This document shows positions 8,347 through 17,028 of a stretch of DNA of 64,000 bases, piece after piece. The stretch comes from Candidatus Zhuqueibacterota bacterium (GTDB lineage Bacteria; Zhuqueibacterota; Zhuqueibacteria; Zhuqueibacterales; Zhuqueibacteraceae): contig JAKEEU010000296.1 in NCBI GenBank assembly GCA_022616415.1, forward strand, positions 1-64,000, read 5' to 3'. Numbering within the stretch: the first letter of the stretch is position 1; each line of letters begins with the position of its first letter. Under the pieces are notes generated by a model. That model saw only the letters and a list, made by a program, of their open reading frames with translations. It searched no databases and had not been told where the DNA came from. Both the position numbers and the translations under genes were made by a program.

Positions 8347-9141
8347 ATGCAGCGTTCTGGAATTATTACTTTGTTGACAGATTTCGGCCAGCGGGATGGC
8401 TATGTCGCCGCGATGAAAGGCGTGATGCTTGGCCTCGATCCGGCGGCGAAGTTGATCGACATCAGCCACGAAGTAGAGCCGCAAAACGTAGCCGCTGGGG
8501 CTTTTATATTGGAATCACATTTTCGCTACTTCCCAGCCGGTACGGTACATCTTGCCGTCATCGATCCCGGCGTGGGCAGCCCGCGCGCGGCTCTGGCCTG
8601 TTATGCCGGAGGACATTTTTTCGTCGCGCCGGATAACGGCTTGTTGGATTTCTGCCTCGGCTTTTCTGATTTGCAAGCGGTGCGGCTGGCGCAAAAGAAA
8701 TTTTGGCGCGAGACGATTTCGTCGACGTTTCACGGCCGTGATATTTTTGCGCCAGTGGCCGCCCATTTGGCGCGCGGTGAGCCGCTGCATCATCTCGGTG
8801 AGTCTTTTGTGCTGCAACGAAAGCTGCCGCCGCTGCTGTGCCAAATCAAAGGAAAAGTTTTGCAAGGGCAGATTGCATATACCGACCGCTTCGGCAATTT
8901 AATTTCAAATATTTCCGAGCAGCAGTTGCGCGAATTTGCAAAGAACCAAACGGTTACAATTACATTAGCCGGGCATTTGATCGGTAGCCTGAACAAGACT
9001 TACGCAGAAGTTCCACCCAACGCCCCGATTGCGCTAATCGGCAGCTTTGGTTTTCTCGAAATTGGCGTGAATCTCGGCAACGCACAGTTGCGCTTTGGCG
9101 CGCGACGCGGCACTCCGATTGCAATCGAGCTTGGATCGTAG
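8347..9141 (+). CDS. S-adenosylmethionine hydrolase/hydroxide adenosyltransferase family protein
   Basis: This 264-residue protein belongs to the DUF62 family, related to fluorinase and chlorinase, whose common bacterial members cleave S-adenosylmethionine to adenosine and methionine using water or hydroxide. Family motifs are clear: LLTDFGQRDGYVAAMKG at the start, DISHEV, VIDPGVGSPR, FVAPDNGLLDF, STFHGRDIFAPVAAHLA and the C-terminal YTDRFGNLISNI. The protein is cytosolic with no signal peptide. A strong promoter precedes it and the site-2 protease gene follows 89 bases later. The halogenase alternatives are rarer, and nothing here points to them. Confidence 0.9.
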   Translation: MQRSGIITLLTDFGQRDGYVAAMKGVMLGLDPAAKLIDISHEVEPQNVAAGAFILESHFRYFPAGTVHLAVIDPGVGSPRAALACYAGGHFFVAPDNGLLDFCLGFSDLQAVRLAQKKFWRETISSTFHGRDIFAPVAAHLARGEPLHHLGESFVLQRKLPPLLCQIKGKVLQGQIAYTDRFGNLISNISEQQLREFAKNQTVTITLAGHLIGSLNKTYAEVPPNAPIALIGSFGFLEIGVNLGNAQLRFGARRGTPIAIELGS

Positions 9142-9230
9142 CGCCGGCTGTGTCTCCAGGGCGGCATAGACTGCCGGTTGATCTGTTAAACAAAACCTAA
9201 TCAGAATCAAATTATCAATAATGTAATAAA

Positions 9231-10145
9231 ATGGCTGACACAAATTCCGATAGATGGGAAGAATTTTATCAACGCCAACAAGTGGAGCCGCGCCAGCCCT
9301 GGTTCGCCCGCGCGCTGCGCTCCGACCGCCCGGGGTTGAATCTGCTGCTGTTTGTGCTCACATGCGCTTCGACGTTTTACCACGGGTATTCCACCTCTCC
9401 GACGCAAAGCATTGCGGATGGCATGTGGTACAGCAGCGGCATCATCATGATTTTGCTTTGCCACGAAATGGGCCACTATCTCATGTGTTTGCGCCACGGC
9501 GTGCGGGCGACGTTGCCTTTTTTCATCCCCTTTCCGATCTTGTCGCCTTTTGGCACGCTTGGCGCCGTGATTCGCATGGATTCGCGCATGCCCGATCGCC
9601 GCGCGCTCTTTGACATCGGCGTCGCCGGTCCGCTTGCCGGTTTAGCCGTGACCATCCCGGCGATCTATTTCGGCTTGCAAATGTCGGAAGTGCGCGCGCT
9701 CTCCGGCGGCGAGGGCGCGATGTCGCTTGGCGAATCCATCCTTTTTAAATGGCTCAGTTTTTTGGCCAAAGGACCGTTGCCGGAGGGACAGGATATTTTT
9801 CTGCACCCGTTGGCGTACGCCGGTTGGGCCGGCTTGTTTGTCACCGCGCTCAATCTCTTGCCCATTGGACAGCTCGACGGCGGCCACATCCTCTATGCCC
9901 TGCTCGGCGAACGCAGCGAGACGGTTTGCCGTATTACTCTGGCCCTGTTCGCCTTGATGGGAATCGTTTTGTTCCCGTCGTTCCCCGGCTGGTTCCCTTT
10001 CATCTTGTTGCTCTTGTGGTTTGGTTATCGCCACCCGCCGACTATGGACCATTTCACCCCGCTCGATTCCAAGCGGCGGATGATTGCGTATTTCGCTTTC
10101 GTTGTTTTCATTTTGTCGTTTACCCCGATTCCTTTTTATATATAG
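9231..10145 (+). CDS. Site-2 protease family intramembrane metalloprotease (M50)
   Basis: This 304-residue polytopic membrane protease has the zinc motif HEMGH at residues 78-82 inside a hydrophobic helix and the second metal ligand in NLLPIGQLDGGH (Asp216). These are the hallmarks of the S2P/M50 family. About six membrane segments are visible, including FDIGVAGPLAGLAVTIPA and the C-terminal MIAYFAFVVFILSF. No PDZ domain is present, unlike RseP. S2P enzymes cut membrane-bound anti-sigma factors or other single-pass substrates; the substrate here is unknown. The kinase gene follows 25 bases downstream, so the two are probably co-transcribed. Confidence 0.9.
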   Translation: MADTNSDRWEEFYQRQQVEPRQPWFARALRSDRPGLNLLLFVLTCASTFYHGYSTSPTQSIADGMWYSSGIIMILLCHEMGHYLMCLRHGVRATLPFFIPFPILSPFGTLGAVIRMDSRMPDRRALFDIGVAGPLAGLAVTIPAIYFGLQMSEVRALSGGEGAMSLGESILFKWLSFLAKGPLPEGQDIFLHPLAYAGWAGLFVTALNLLPIGQLDGGHILYALLGERSETVCRITLALFALMGIVLFPSFPGWFPFILLLLWFGYRHPPTMDHFTPLDSKRRMIAYFAFVVFILSFTPIPFYI

Positions 10146-10170
10146 TTTTGGCTGAAACAAGGGAGTGTAA

Positions 10171-11082
10171 ATGACGCAGCCGAAAGAAAAATACACGATC
10201 GCCGGCATCGGCGAGGTGTTGTGGGATATTTATCGCGACCACCGGCACGTGGGCGGCGCGCCGGCGAATTTTGCCATTCACGCCGCCCAGCTCGGCGACG
10301 AGAGCGTGCTGGTTTCACGCGTCGGCGACGACGGCATGGGACGTGAATTGATTCAAGCGTTGCGGCAATGGCGGTTGCCAGTGGAGACCATTCAGATCGA
10401 CGAGAAGAAACCGACCGGCACCGTCATGGTCTCGCTCAACGTAAAAGGCGTGCCGAGCTTTCGTTGCTCGCAAGACGTCGCGTTCGATTATCTGCAGTTC
10501 ACCCCCGCGCTCGAAACGATAGCCAAAAATTGTGATGCGGTTTTGTTTGGTACGCTCGCGCAGCGCTCATCCGCCACGCGCAAAACGATCTGGCACTTTT
10601 TGCAGTCCGCTAAAAAAGCCGTGAGAGTCTTCGACGTCAATTCCCGCGCCAGCGCCGAAGCGTTGCGAGAAATCGTGCCGCCCTCATTGGAAGCCGCCAC
10701 CGTTCTGAAAGTCAATCGCCACGAGCTGGACATGATGCAAGTGCTTTTGCGCCGGGAAGGGGAGGTGCGCCGGAAATTCATCGATTTCCTGCTGAAGAAA
10801 TATCATTTGAAACTGGTCGCTATCACTTACGGCGAAGGCGGGTGCGAGATTTTCGATGGCCAAACGGCGTGCAAAATCGATGGCCTATCGGTGAAGGAGA
10901 TTGATACCACCGGCGCCGGCGATGCTTTTGCCGCCGGGCTGATTCACAAGCTGCTGCGCGGCGCGCCGCTGCGCGAGATCGCCGAATACGCCAATTTGCT
11001 CGGCGCTTTTCTCTGCACCCAAAGCGGCGCCACGCCGATTTTCACTACGCAGGATCTTGAAAATTTTCGTGAATCGTTGTGA
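10171..11082 (+). CDS. PfkB-family carbohydrate kinase (fructokinase-like)
   Basis: This 303-residue cytosolic kinase shows the PfkB layout: an N-terminal GIGEVLWDIY, the substrate-binding glycines HVGGAPANFAIHAAQLG, a VGDDGMGREL motif, and the catalytic GAGD at residues 248-251 in DTTGAGDAFAAG, with Asp251 as the base. The pattern fits fructokinase or a related sugar kinase that transfers phosphate from ATP to a sugar hydroxyl. A GGGAG lies six bases before the ATG. The next gene starts within its stop codon (GTGA overlap), which indicates translational coupling. The exact sugar cannot be stated. Confidence 0.88.
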   Translation: MTQPKEKYTIAGIGEVLWDIYRDHRHVGGAPANFAIHAAQLGDESVLVSRVGDDGMGRELIQALRQWRLPVETIQIDEKKPTGTVMVSLNVKGVPSFRCSQDVAFDYLQFTPALETIAKNCDAVLFGTLAQRSSATRKTIWHFLQSAKKAVRVFDVNSRASAEALREIVPPSLEAATVLKVNRHELDMMQVLLRREGEVRRKFIDFLLKKYHLKLVAITYGEGGCEIFDGQTACKIDGLSVKEIDTTGAGDAFAAGLIHKLLRGAPLREIAEYANLLGAFLCTQSGATPIFTTQDLENFRESL

Positions 11083-11822
11083 ATGCACGTCACGTAAAAT
11101 CGCCGCAAAATGGAGAGCGTTCCGCCTCGCACCAGTCGCGTGTGCTCGGAATGTTGAGCCCTGGCCGCCGTAGCAAAGGCCACTTGATCTTGCTGGCGAT
11201 TGCGCTCGCCCTCGCGTCCGGCGCCATGGTTCTCTTTCGCCGTTTTGGCGCCAGCGAGCCGTCACCGCCGCCAACCACCACGGCACCCGTTTCGGTGAAT
11301 AAACTGACTTACTATAATCGACCGTATCATTTCACGATTCGCGCGCCGAGCAACGATTGGGAGATCACCTACAATCAGCGGGTGGATAGTTTAAGACTGG
11401 AGAAGCCGTCGGTTTCGATTTTGGAAAATATCAATCCAATGCTGGAAATGAAACGGCGCGATCGCGAAGCCGTGATTGCCTTCGTGCAAGCCGGAGTGAT
11501 TAGCCTTGGGCAGCCGCGCACGCCGCACAGTTTGGCGGTACAGACTCTTACTGAAATGCAACGGGATTTTCGCTCCGCCGGCGACACGGTGCGCGTTGTT
11601 CAATCCATAACTCCCATCTCCGGCGCGAAAGTACAAGGCGCGTTTTTTGTCGTCGAGATGCCGCAGGCCACACAACCGGCGCCGCGGCCGATTTGGATCA
11701 ACACCTTTTGGGTGCGCAATCAATTGGGCTACGCGGTGATTTGCCAAACGACGAAAAGCGACTACGCCTATTTGCGCCCCGATCTCGAAAATATTCTTGG
11801 CAGTTTTCGGTATTTGCAGTAA
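11079..11822 (+). CDS. Membrane-anchored hypothetical protein
   Basis: I do not recognise the family. The protein has about 247 residues. A basic N-terminus (SPGRRSKGH) is followed by one membrane segment (LILLAIALALASGAMVLF), a Pro/Thr-rich linker (SEPSPPPTTTAPV) and a soluble domain of about 185 residues placed outside the membrane. That domain contains YYNRPYHFTIRAPSNDWEI and ends in LENILGSFRYLQ, a pattern seen in small PsbP/DUF-type lipid- or membrane-associated domains that begin 'Y.f.i..P..W'. The GTG start at 11079 overlaps the kinase stop. An ATG at 11151 just before the membrane segment is the alternative start. Confidence 0.65.
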   Translation: MNARHVKSPQNGERSASHQSRVLGMLSPGRRSKGHLILLAIALALASGAMVLFRRFGASEPSPPPTTTAPVSVNKLTYYNRPYHFTIRAPSNDWEITYNQRVDSLRLEKPSVSILENINPMLEMKRRDREAVIAFVQAGVISLGQPRTPHSLAVQTLTEMQRDFRSAGDTVRVVQSITPISGAKVQGAFFVVEMPQATQPAPRPIWINTFWVRNQLGYAVICQTTKSDYAYLRPDLENILGSFRYLQ

Positions 11823-11973
11823 CGGAGTTTTTTTAACACGGAGTCGCGGAGAAAACAGAGCCTGCACGGAGATGACAGAACAAATATTTTTTCGTTGATT
11901 TTCTTGCTCTGTGTTTCTCTGCAGCTTCGCGACTTCATGGTAAAACTAATCATAACTATTCAACTAATATTTT

Positions 11974-12058
11974 TGTAAGCGGATTGAACGGATAAAGCGG
12001 ATTTCAGATGTTTGTTTGTCAGAATCAATATCTGTTCAATCCGCTTTATCCGCTTACA
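11974..12058. repeat. Large inverted repeat (TGTAAGCGGAT family)
   Basis: The left arm contains TGTAAGCGGATTGAACGGAT and the right arm ATCTGTTCAATCCGC followed by TTTATCCGCTTACA. The two pair over most of their length with the words GGATTGAAC and GGATAAAGC in swapped order. It looks like a decayed palindromic mobile repeat rather than a terminator. Confidence 0.6.
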
Positions 12059-12096
12059 GCTTTTGCTTTTGTGAAAGTGTGAGCTTCCAAGTAACA

Positions 12097-12167
12097 TGTT
12101 ATTCTGGAAGAATCCTGTTTAGGCCGAGCACCGTGCTTGAACTTAACAAGATCGTTCCACGACGACA
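12097..12167. repeat. Palindromic dispersed repeat, copy 1 (TGTCAT/ATGACA type)
   Basis: TGTTATTCTGGAAGAATCCT, then GAGCACCGTGCTTGA, then TTAACAAGATCG and GACGACA parallel the copy at 49485-49556, which has TGTCATGCTGGAAGCATCTT, AAGCACAGTGCTCGA, TTAAACAAGATCCC and GATGACA. The central GCAC-GTGC core and the ends are inverted. Confidence 0.6.
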
Positions 12168-12329
12168 TCTTAATGTTGCTTGCAGTACTAACCCCGACAA
12201 TCGGGGTCAATCGCTGAATAGTCATAACTAATTTTTTAAAGTCATTGTTCTCGTTCGCTTGAGATGAAACTTTGTTGGATAGTTACTCTGCACGTTCTAC
12301 TTAACTGATTTGACCCGATTGGAGGTTCT

Positions 12330-13316
12330 ATGTCTATCGCGTTTCCTGAACGACATAATTTGGCCCATCTTCCGACACCCATCGAAAAGCTGGAGCGTCT
12401 TTCGCAGCTTTTGGAGGGGCCGGAAATATACATCAAGCGCGATGATTTGACTGGCATGGGCAAAACCGGCAACAAAGTAAGAAAGCTCGAATTTCTGGTC
12501 GCCGAAGCTTTGCACGATGAGGCACAGGTTCTCATCACTTGTGGCGGCCTGCAATCCAATCACGCGCGGGCGACGGCGCTGGCTGCGGCGAAAGTCGGCG
12601 TCAAGAGCCATCTGGTTTTGCGCGACTCTGCCGGCAGCGATATCGACGGCAATTTGTTCATCGATCGTCTGGTCGGCGCGGAGGTCACTTTCATTACGCA
12701 GCAAGAGTACGAGCAAGTGGATGACATCATGCAGCGGCTCGCCGATGATTACGCCAAACAAGGCATAAAAGCATACGTCATTCCTGAAGGTGGCTCCACG
12801 GCGCTTGGCGCGCTCGGCTATGCCCTCGCCATCGAAGAGGCCGGCCGGCAAATGAAGGCGATGCGAATGGAGTTTGACCACATCATCTCTGCGGTCGGAT
12901 CCGGCGGCACCCTCGCGGGCATGCTGCTCGGCAAAAGCGCGTATGGCCTCAAAGCGCAAATTCACGGCATCAACGTCTGCGACGACGCGCCGTATTTTCA
13001 AGAGCGCGTCAGCAACATCATGCGCGAAGCGAAGCGCCGGTTCGGTTTCGAGACCAGCTTGCAGAAAAAAGATATTGACATCATTGATGGCTACGTGGGA
13101 AAAGGCTACGGCCTGAGCCGGCAGGAGGAGATCGAGCTGATCAAGCTCGTGGCTCGCACGGAGGGCATTATTCTGGATCCGGTTTACACCGCCAAAGCCA
13201 TGTTCGGCCTGCGCGATCAAATTCGCAAGGGCCGCTTTGCCAAGCAGGAAAAGGTGCTCTTCTGGCACACCGGCGGAATTTTCGGCTTGTTCCCCAAACG
13301 CGGCTTGTTCTTTTAG
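12330..13316 (+). CDS. dcyD: D-cysteine desulfhydrase / ACC deaminase family PLP enzyme
   Basis: This 328-residue fold-type II PLP enzyme shares the D-cysteine desulfhydrase/1-aminocyclopropane-1-carboxylate deaminase pattern. It has PTPIEKLERLS, the PLP lysine in TGNKVRKLE (Lys49), GGLQSNHARATALAAAK, and the glycine loop VGSGGTLAGML. The C-terminal LDPVYTAKAMFGL matches D-cysteine desulfhydrases; ACC deaminases have Glu in place of that Thr. The predicted reaction is D-cysteine to pyruvate, ammonia and sulfide. Translation is supported by GGAGG six bases before the ATG. It has its own upstream region, and the next gene runs in the opposite direction. Substrate choice between D-cysteine and similar D-amino acids remains inferred. 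Confidence 0.82.
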   Translation: MSIAFPERHNLAHLPTPIEKLERLSQLLEGPEIYIKRDDLTGMGKTGNKVRKLEFLVAEALHDEAQVLITCGGLQSNHARATALAAAKVGVKSHLVLRDSAGSDIDGNLFIDRLVGAEVTFITQQEYEQVDDIMQRLADDYAKQGIKAYVIPEGGSTALGALGYALAIEEAGRQMKAMRMEFDHIISAVGSGGTLAGMLLGKSAYGLKAQIHGINVCDDAPYFQERVSNIMREAKRRFGFETSLQKKDIDIIDGYVGKGYGLSRQEEIELIKLVARTEGIILDPVYTAKAMFGLRDQIRKGRFAKQEKVLFWHTGGIFGLFPKRGLFF

Positions 13317-13317
13317 A

Positions 13318-13584
13318 TCAAGAGCGTAGGAGCAGATAAAGCCCCCACCCAATCAGGATAAATGGCAGCAGCACCGAAAGGAGCAAAAACGGCAGCGCCA
13401 GCAATCCCAGTACGAGACCGGCGGGGACGATCAGCAGAAGGCCGAGGATTAACGCCACAGCCGCTGCTAAAATTTGGAGTGGCAGACTCAGCGCCCAGAA
13501 ACTGAGTTTGAAGACGAACAGAATGATCTTTAGGGCGATCATCCCGATGATTACGAGGGCGCACAGTATTAAAAGTTCGATCAT
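13318..13584 (-). CDS. Small hydrophobic membrane protein
   Basis: This 88-residue protein is almost entirely hydrophobic, with about three membrane-spanning stretches (LLILCALVIIGMIALKIILF, ILAAAVALILGLLLIVPAGL and PFLLLSVLLPFILIGWGLYL). It has a strong GGGAGG site before the ATG. Its stop lies two bases from the convergent desulfhydrase stop. I do not recognise a family and no function is proposed. Confidence 0.7.
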   Translation of the reverse strand: MIELLILCALVIIGMIALKIILFVFKLSFWALSLPLQILAAAVALILGLLLIVPAGLVLGLLALPFLLLSVLLPFILIGWGLYLLLRS

Positions 13585-13650
13585 GGCTTTCCTCCCGTAA
13601 GTTTCTTGACGCGTTTACGAGGGAAAGTGGGGGAAGTTGCACAAACTCTG

Positions 13651-13920
13651 TTAGCGCGCGTGAATGATAAACTCGCCGAGGTCGATGGCATCTTTGCCGG
13701 CATCGTCGATGGACGCATTATTCCGCGCCAATTCTTTGATCTTGTCATTAAAGACTTTGTCTGGCTCGGCGGCGGCGTTCAGCGGCGCTGCAGAGGCGCG
13801 CGCAATGGGTGCGGCAAGATTGTGAACATCGCTTGATGTGGTGCTGGCGATGAAGAAAAACGTTCCGGACGCGGCAGCGAACACGGCGAGCGCATTGGCA
13901 AGTGAAATACGTTTGAGCAT
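13651..13920 (-). CDS. Small secreted hypothetical protein
   Basis: This 89-residue protein starts at the ATG at 13920, which has GGAG seven bases upstream. An N-terminal signal-like stretch (LANALAVFAAASGTFFFIA) is followed by a polar part with Ala-rich and Lys/Asp-rich segments. No family is recognised. It is transcribed toward the small membrane protein gene, 66 bases away, so the two may form one unit. A longer start at 13947 has no ribosome binding site. Confidence 0.55.
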   Translation of the reverse strand: MLKRISLANALAVFAAASGTFFFIASTTSSDVHNLAAPIARASAAPLNAAAEPDKVFNDKIKELARNNASIDDAGKDAIDLGEFIIHAR

Positions 13921-14514
13921 AAGCTTCTCCAGCGGATCTTTCCGCATTATCGGTTAATAATCCTGTTGTCATCTCCTGATGATTCCATCTGGTCGTCCTA
14001 AAAAGAAACGCTCACCAAGGAGGTTGTTCATCATCGCTCCCTTGATGAACGTTGTCAATTTCCTTTGACGGTCTGTATCTTTGCAAAACCGATGCCAAGA
14101 GCCGGTCATCCATGAATTCATTAGACGGATAATTTCTTGCAGAATTGATAGCGCCGATTTATTAAGAGCTTAGTGCTCGACTGAGCAAGGCGAGAACATT
14201 TGCACGGAGAAAATGACGAGATCAGGTTGATAAAATCTGTCACAGAACGATGCAAATTTTTCGTGGTGTGTATCACGTATCGCGTATTCTACCCTGCTTT
14301 TTTAGCATTACTGTTGTGAACTTTTCAACACGTGCTTTCGTTTAATTTTCGTCTTGTAAGTCTTCAAGACAAGACATGGACAGAAATTGCTATCACTTTG
14401 TCATATTAAGGTAGTGTCAAAAGTTTTATTGAAAAGAGGGAGCGCGGACTTTCTTGTCCGCGATGCGTGTGTGGACTAGAAAGTCCACACTCCCCTCAAA
14501 AAAAGAGTTGATAT
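13921..14514. other. Divergent intergenic region
   Basis: No coding region is visible in these 594 bases. The section is AT-rich between about 14050 and 14430 and must carry promoters for both flanking genes, though none stands out. The double hairpin at 14436-14496 lies just before the lipoprotein start. Confidence 0.5.
14436..14496. repeat. Double hairpin repeat
   Basis: GCGGAC-TTTCTT-GTCCGC (near 14443-14461) and TGTGGACT-AGAA-AGTCCACA (near 14470-14489) are two adjacent stem-loops enclosed by the outer pair GAGGGAG and CTCCCCTC. It resembles the GGACTTGCGCCC hairpin at 25585-25650 in word usage. It lies 19 bases before the DUF4349 start codon. Confidence 0.6.
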
Positions 14515-15192
14515 ATGAAAACCACGATCGCCATATTCGGTTTTACTCTTCTTTTCATCGCATGCGCATCGCATTCTGCAAGAGAGAAACTTGGGGCGGG
14601 CATTGAGTCAGAAAAAGAGGCATTTGAAAAAACGTCGGAAGATTCTCAGAAGTTGGTCACCTTCAAGGAAAATGAGCGAATCGTCATTTCATCAGCCACC
14701 ATAAAAATGGAGTTCTTGGAGCCGGATAGCGCACAGAACCAACTGATGTTGATTGCCCAAAAATATCGAGGATACATATTGTCATCGGAAAAAAGCAAAA
14801 CATCTATTCGAGTATTAGCGTCTCATTTTCGGGATGCCATTTTGGAAATCGAGCAACTTGGAAAAGTTAAAGATAAAAACGTTTCCGGCGAGGACGTGAC
14901 CGAGGAGTTCAGGGATTTGGGAATTCGCCTGGATAGCGCCGAGAAAACAAGAAAGCGTTATCTCGAACTCTTGAGCAAAGCCGACAAAATTGATGAGATT
15001 TTGAAGATTGAAAAAGAGCTGGAAAGGCTGAATGGAGAAATCGATTTGCTCCAAGGCAAAATCAAGCGCCTGTCTCATTTGGCCCAATATGCGACGATCA
15101 CGATTGAAGCGGGCAAAGGCGTCAAAAAGGGTGTGCTCGGATATGTGTTTTACGCCGCTTATGCAGGGGTAAAATGGTTATTTGTACGATGA
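14515..15192 (+). CDS. DUF4349 lipoprotein
   Basis: This 225-residue envelope lipoprotein has a signal peptide ending in a lipobox (LLFIAC, Cys17). The body matches DUF4349: an early beta region (RIVISSATIKMEFLEPDSAQ), repeated LIAQKYRGYILSSEKSKTS, a central DVTEEFRDLGIRLDSAEKTR motif, a coiled-coil segment (LKIEKELERLNGEIDLLQGK) and a C-terminal hydrophobic stretch (VLGYVFYAAYAGVKWLF). DUF4349 function is unknown. Members often sit with sigma/anti-sigma genes, and here the ECF sigma gene is convergent and 18 bases away. The start codon has no strong ribosome binding site, and a double hairpin lies just upstream. Confidence 0.82.
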   Translation: MKTTIAIFGFTLLFIACASHSAREKLGAGIESEKEAFEKTSEDSQKLVTFKENERIVISSATIKMEFLEPDSAQNQLMLIAQKYRGYILSSEKSKTSIRVLASHFRDAILEIEQLGKVKDKNVSGEDVTEEFRDLGIRLDSAEKTRKRYLELLSKADKIDEILKIEKELERLNGEIDLLQGKIKRLSHLAQYATITIEAGKGVKKGVLGYVFYAAYAGVKWLFVR

Positions 15193-15210
15193 GAAAACAT
15201 TGAACTCTCC

Positions 15211-15876
15211 TCACGCCTGGTGCGCGAGCCAATTCATTTCCAAGCTCCGGCGCAACAGGGCGCGGGCGCGATGCAGCATGACCCAGAGATTGTTGGGAGT
15301 GATGCTGAGAATCTCGCAGACTTCTTCGCTGCTCAAACCGTCGATCTCGCGCAGCGTAAAAGCCTCGGCAAGGCGCGGCGACAGTTGCGCCAAACAGCGG
15401 TTGAACACTTCCCAAAATTCTTTTTGCTCGACCAACTGGCTGGGATCGTCCGTCCACTCTTTGGGGCCGCCTTCTTGCGTCCAATGGTCGAGCCACTCGC
15501 CGGATTTGCGAAAAAGATCATCGTCGCTCGGGTTGGCTTCAAAATCGGCGACCGGACGCTCGCGGCTGGTGCGGCGAAAATGATCGACGATTTTGTGCTT
15601 GAGAATACCGATCAACCATGTGCGCTCGGAAGATTGTTGCGCAAAATTTTTGCAGCTTTTCAACGCCGCGAGAAAAGTTTCCTGCACCAGCTCTTCGGCC
15701 AGCTCGCGGTTGCGCACTCGCAGCAGGGCGTAACTGTACAAATAATCGCCGTGCTTGTCGACCCAAGCTTCCGGCTCTAAAGCCCTTGCGGGATTCGGCG
15801 CTGGGGCCGGCTCGCGGCGTTGGCGGGGTTTGGCTTCGGTTAAGCTGTGTGGATACTCTAAAGCAACTACTGACAT
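15211..15876 (-). CDS. ECF-type RNA polymerase sigma factor
   Basis: This 221-residue sigma factor has region 2 (YLYSYALLRVRNRELAEELV, then QETFLAALKSCKNF and RTWLIGILKHKIVDHFRR) and region 4 (LSPRLAEAFTLREIDGLSSE, then VCEILSITPNNLWVMLHRAR), joined by a longer acidic linker. The LWVMLHRAR end is typical of a group whose anti-sigma factor is a zinc-binding protein encoded directly downstream, but no such gene follows here. The start at 15876 (MSVVALEYP) was preferred because GGAGGAGG lies just upstream; the upstream ATG at 15894 overlaps that site. Confidence 0.9.
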   Translation of the reverse strand: MSVVALEYPHSLTEAKPRQRREPAPAPNPARALEPEAWVDKHGDYLYSYALLRVRNRELAEELVQETFLAALKSCKNFAQQSSERTWLIGILKHKIVDHFRRTSRERPVADFEANPSDDDLFRKSGEWLDHWTQEGGPKEWTDDPSQLVEQKEFWEVFNRCLAQLSPRLAEAFTLREIDGLSSEEVCEILSITPNNLWVMLHRARALLRRSLEMNWLAHQA

Positions 15877-16177
15877 GGCTCCAACCTCCTCCACGAAGTT
15901 AGATACTTTACTTCTCTCCAGTCATCACTCGGCTCACTTTTAACAACTACCAAAACTATGCCGCTTTTTTCAGCTTGTGATGAGAGCCGTCCAAGTATAT
16001 CCATTCTAATTAGTTACGAGGCTATGGTCGAATTGTATTGGAAGGCAATTACGTAGCATGTCTGTCAATATTTTGACTTGTGCCAATATTTTGACGCTGC
16101 TTTTTTTTATTTGCAACTTGTCGAGCTTTGGCATATATTGAGTTTCAAAAATTAAGTATTGGCAAAATGAGGCAGCT
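15877..16177. other. Divergent intergenic region with direct repeats
   Basis: There is no gene in these 301 bases between the ECF sigma gene and the NAD(P)-binding protein gene. The word CAATATTTTGAC occurs twice (16066-16077 and 16084-16095), 18 bases apart, and the first copy extends to the near-palindrome GTCAATATTTTGAC. These may be tandem regulator sites for one of the two divergent promoters. Confidence 0.45.
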
Positions 16178-16843
16178 ATGGCTAAATCCGCTTTGTTGCT
16201 CGGCGCTAGCGGGCTTGTTGGCGGGCATTGCTTGAAACGGCTTTTGGATGACACGGCTTATGATAAGGTCACAGCATTGGTGAGAAAACCGTTGGCGCTC
16301 CATCATGCCAAATTAGAGCAGCAGGTGGTGGATTTCTCCCGTTTGCAAAATTATGCGCCTTTGGTGAAAGCGCACGACGTTTTTTGCTGTTTGGGAACGA
16401 CGATCAAAAAGGCCGGCTCGCAAGCGGCATTTCGCCAGGTCGATTTCACTTATCCGTTTGAAACCGCAAAAATCGCGGCGGCCAACGGCGCCGAACAGTT
16501 TTTAATCGTCACGTCGTTGGGCGCCAATCCGGCCTCGCGAATTTTTTATAATCGCGTGAAAGGGGAAGTCGAAGCGGCGATTGCTCCGCTCGCGTTTCGC
16601 GCCGTGCATATTTTCCGCCCTTCGTTGCTGTTGGGCGAGCGGCAAGAATTTCGGCTGGGAGAGAAACTCGCCGAGCGCGTGACAAAAATTTTTTCGTTTC
16701 TCTTCGTGGGGCCGCTGCGGAAATATCGCCCCATCAAAGCGAGCGTGGTGGCCGCGGCGATGATCGCAGTCGCAAAACGGAATTTGGCGGGAAATAATAT
16801 TTTTGAATCGGATCAGATTCAAGCCCTCGGGTCGGCCAGGTAA
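16178..16843 (+). CDS. NAD(P)-binding Rossmann protein (atypical SDR, TIP30-like)
   Basis: This 221-residue protein starts with the dinucleotide-binding loop GASGLVGGH and continues with TALVRKPL, CCLGTTIKKAGSQAAF and DFTYPFETAKIAAANGAEQF, then the active-site-like TSLGANPASRIFYNRVKGEVE. This is the layout of the small HTATIP2/TIP30-like branch of atypical short-chain dehydrogenases. The Tyr in FYNRVKGE sits where the YxxxK motif is expected (YNRVK). The enzymatic substrate is unknown. GAGG precedes the ATG. It has its own upstream region and is followed by the Wadjet operon. Confidence 0.85.
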   Translation: MAKSALLLGASGLVGGHCLKRLLDDTAYDKVTALVRKPLALHHAKLEQQVVDFSRLQNYAPLVKAHDVFCCLGTTIKKAGSQAAFRQVDFTYPFETAKIAAANGAEQFLIVTSLGANPASRIFYNRVKGEVEAAIAPLAFRAVHIFRPSLLLGERQEFRLGEKLAERVTKIFSFLFVGPLRKYRPIKASVVAAAMIAVAKRNLAGNNIFESDQIQALGSAR

Positions 16844-16962
16844 AGCCGGCCTTCCGTTCGTTTCGCCCTTCCCAAGATGGATAATAATGTCGATGCGGTT
16901 GTGGCCCATGCAGCCATTGTCGAGCTTGTGGTCATGCCGGCTAATTGTTCATGAGTTTTCGC

Positions 16963-16991
16963 TTGCAAATATGTTTTGCCTTTTGTAGAAT
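16963..16991 (+). promoter_or_regulatory. Predicted promoter of the Wadjet operon
   Basis: TTGCAA (16963-16968) and TAGAAT (16986-16991) are separated by 17 bases. A start of transcription near 16998 would leave the ATG at 17029 with a 30-base leader and exclude the TTG at 17002 as a start. This matches the chosen jetA start. Confidence 0.6.
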
Positions 16992-17028
16992 AAGTTTATG
17001 ATTGGCGCACAATTGGGAATTGCAATTC

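Larger units (their letters stand above)
11823..12329. other. Intergenic region carrying two palindromic repeats
   Basis: No gene is visible in this 507-base gap. It begins with an imperfect inverted arrangement of cCGGAGTCGCGGAGAAAaCAGAG (about 11835-11862) against a GTTTCTCTGCAGCTTCGCGAC segment (about 11911-11933). It then holds the repeats at 11974-12058 and 12097-12167. The desulfhydrase promoter should lie in the last 120 bases. Confidence 0.6.
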
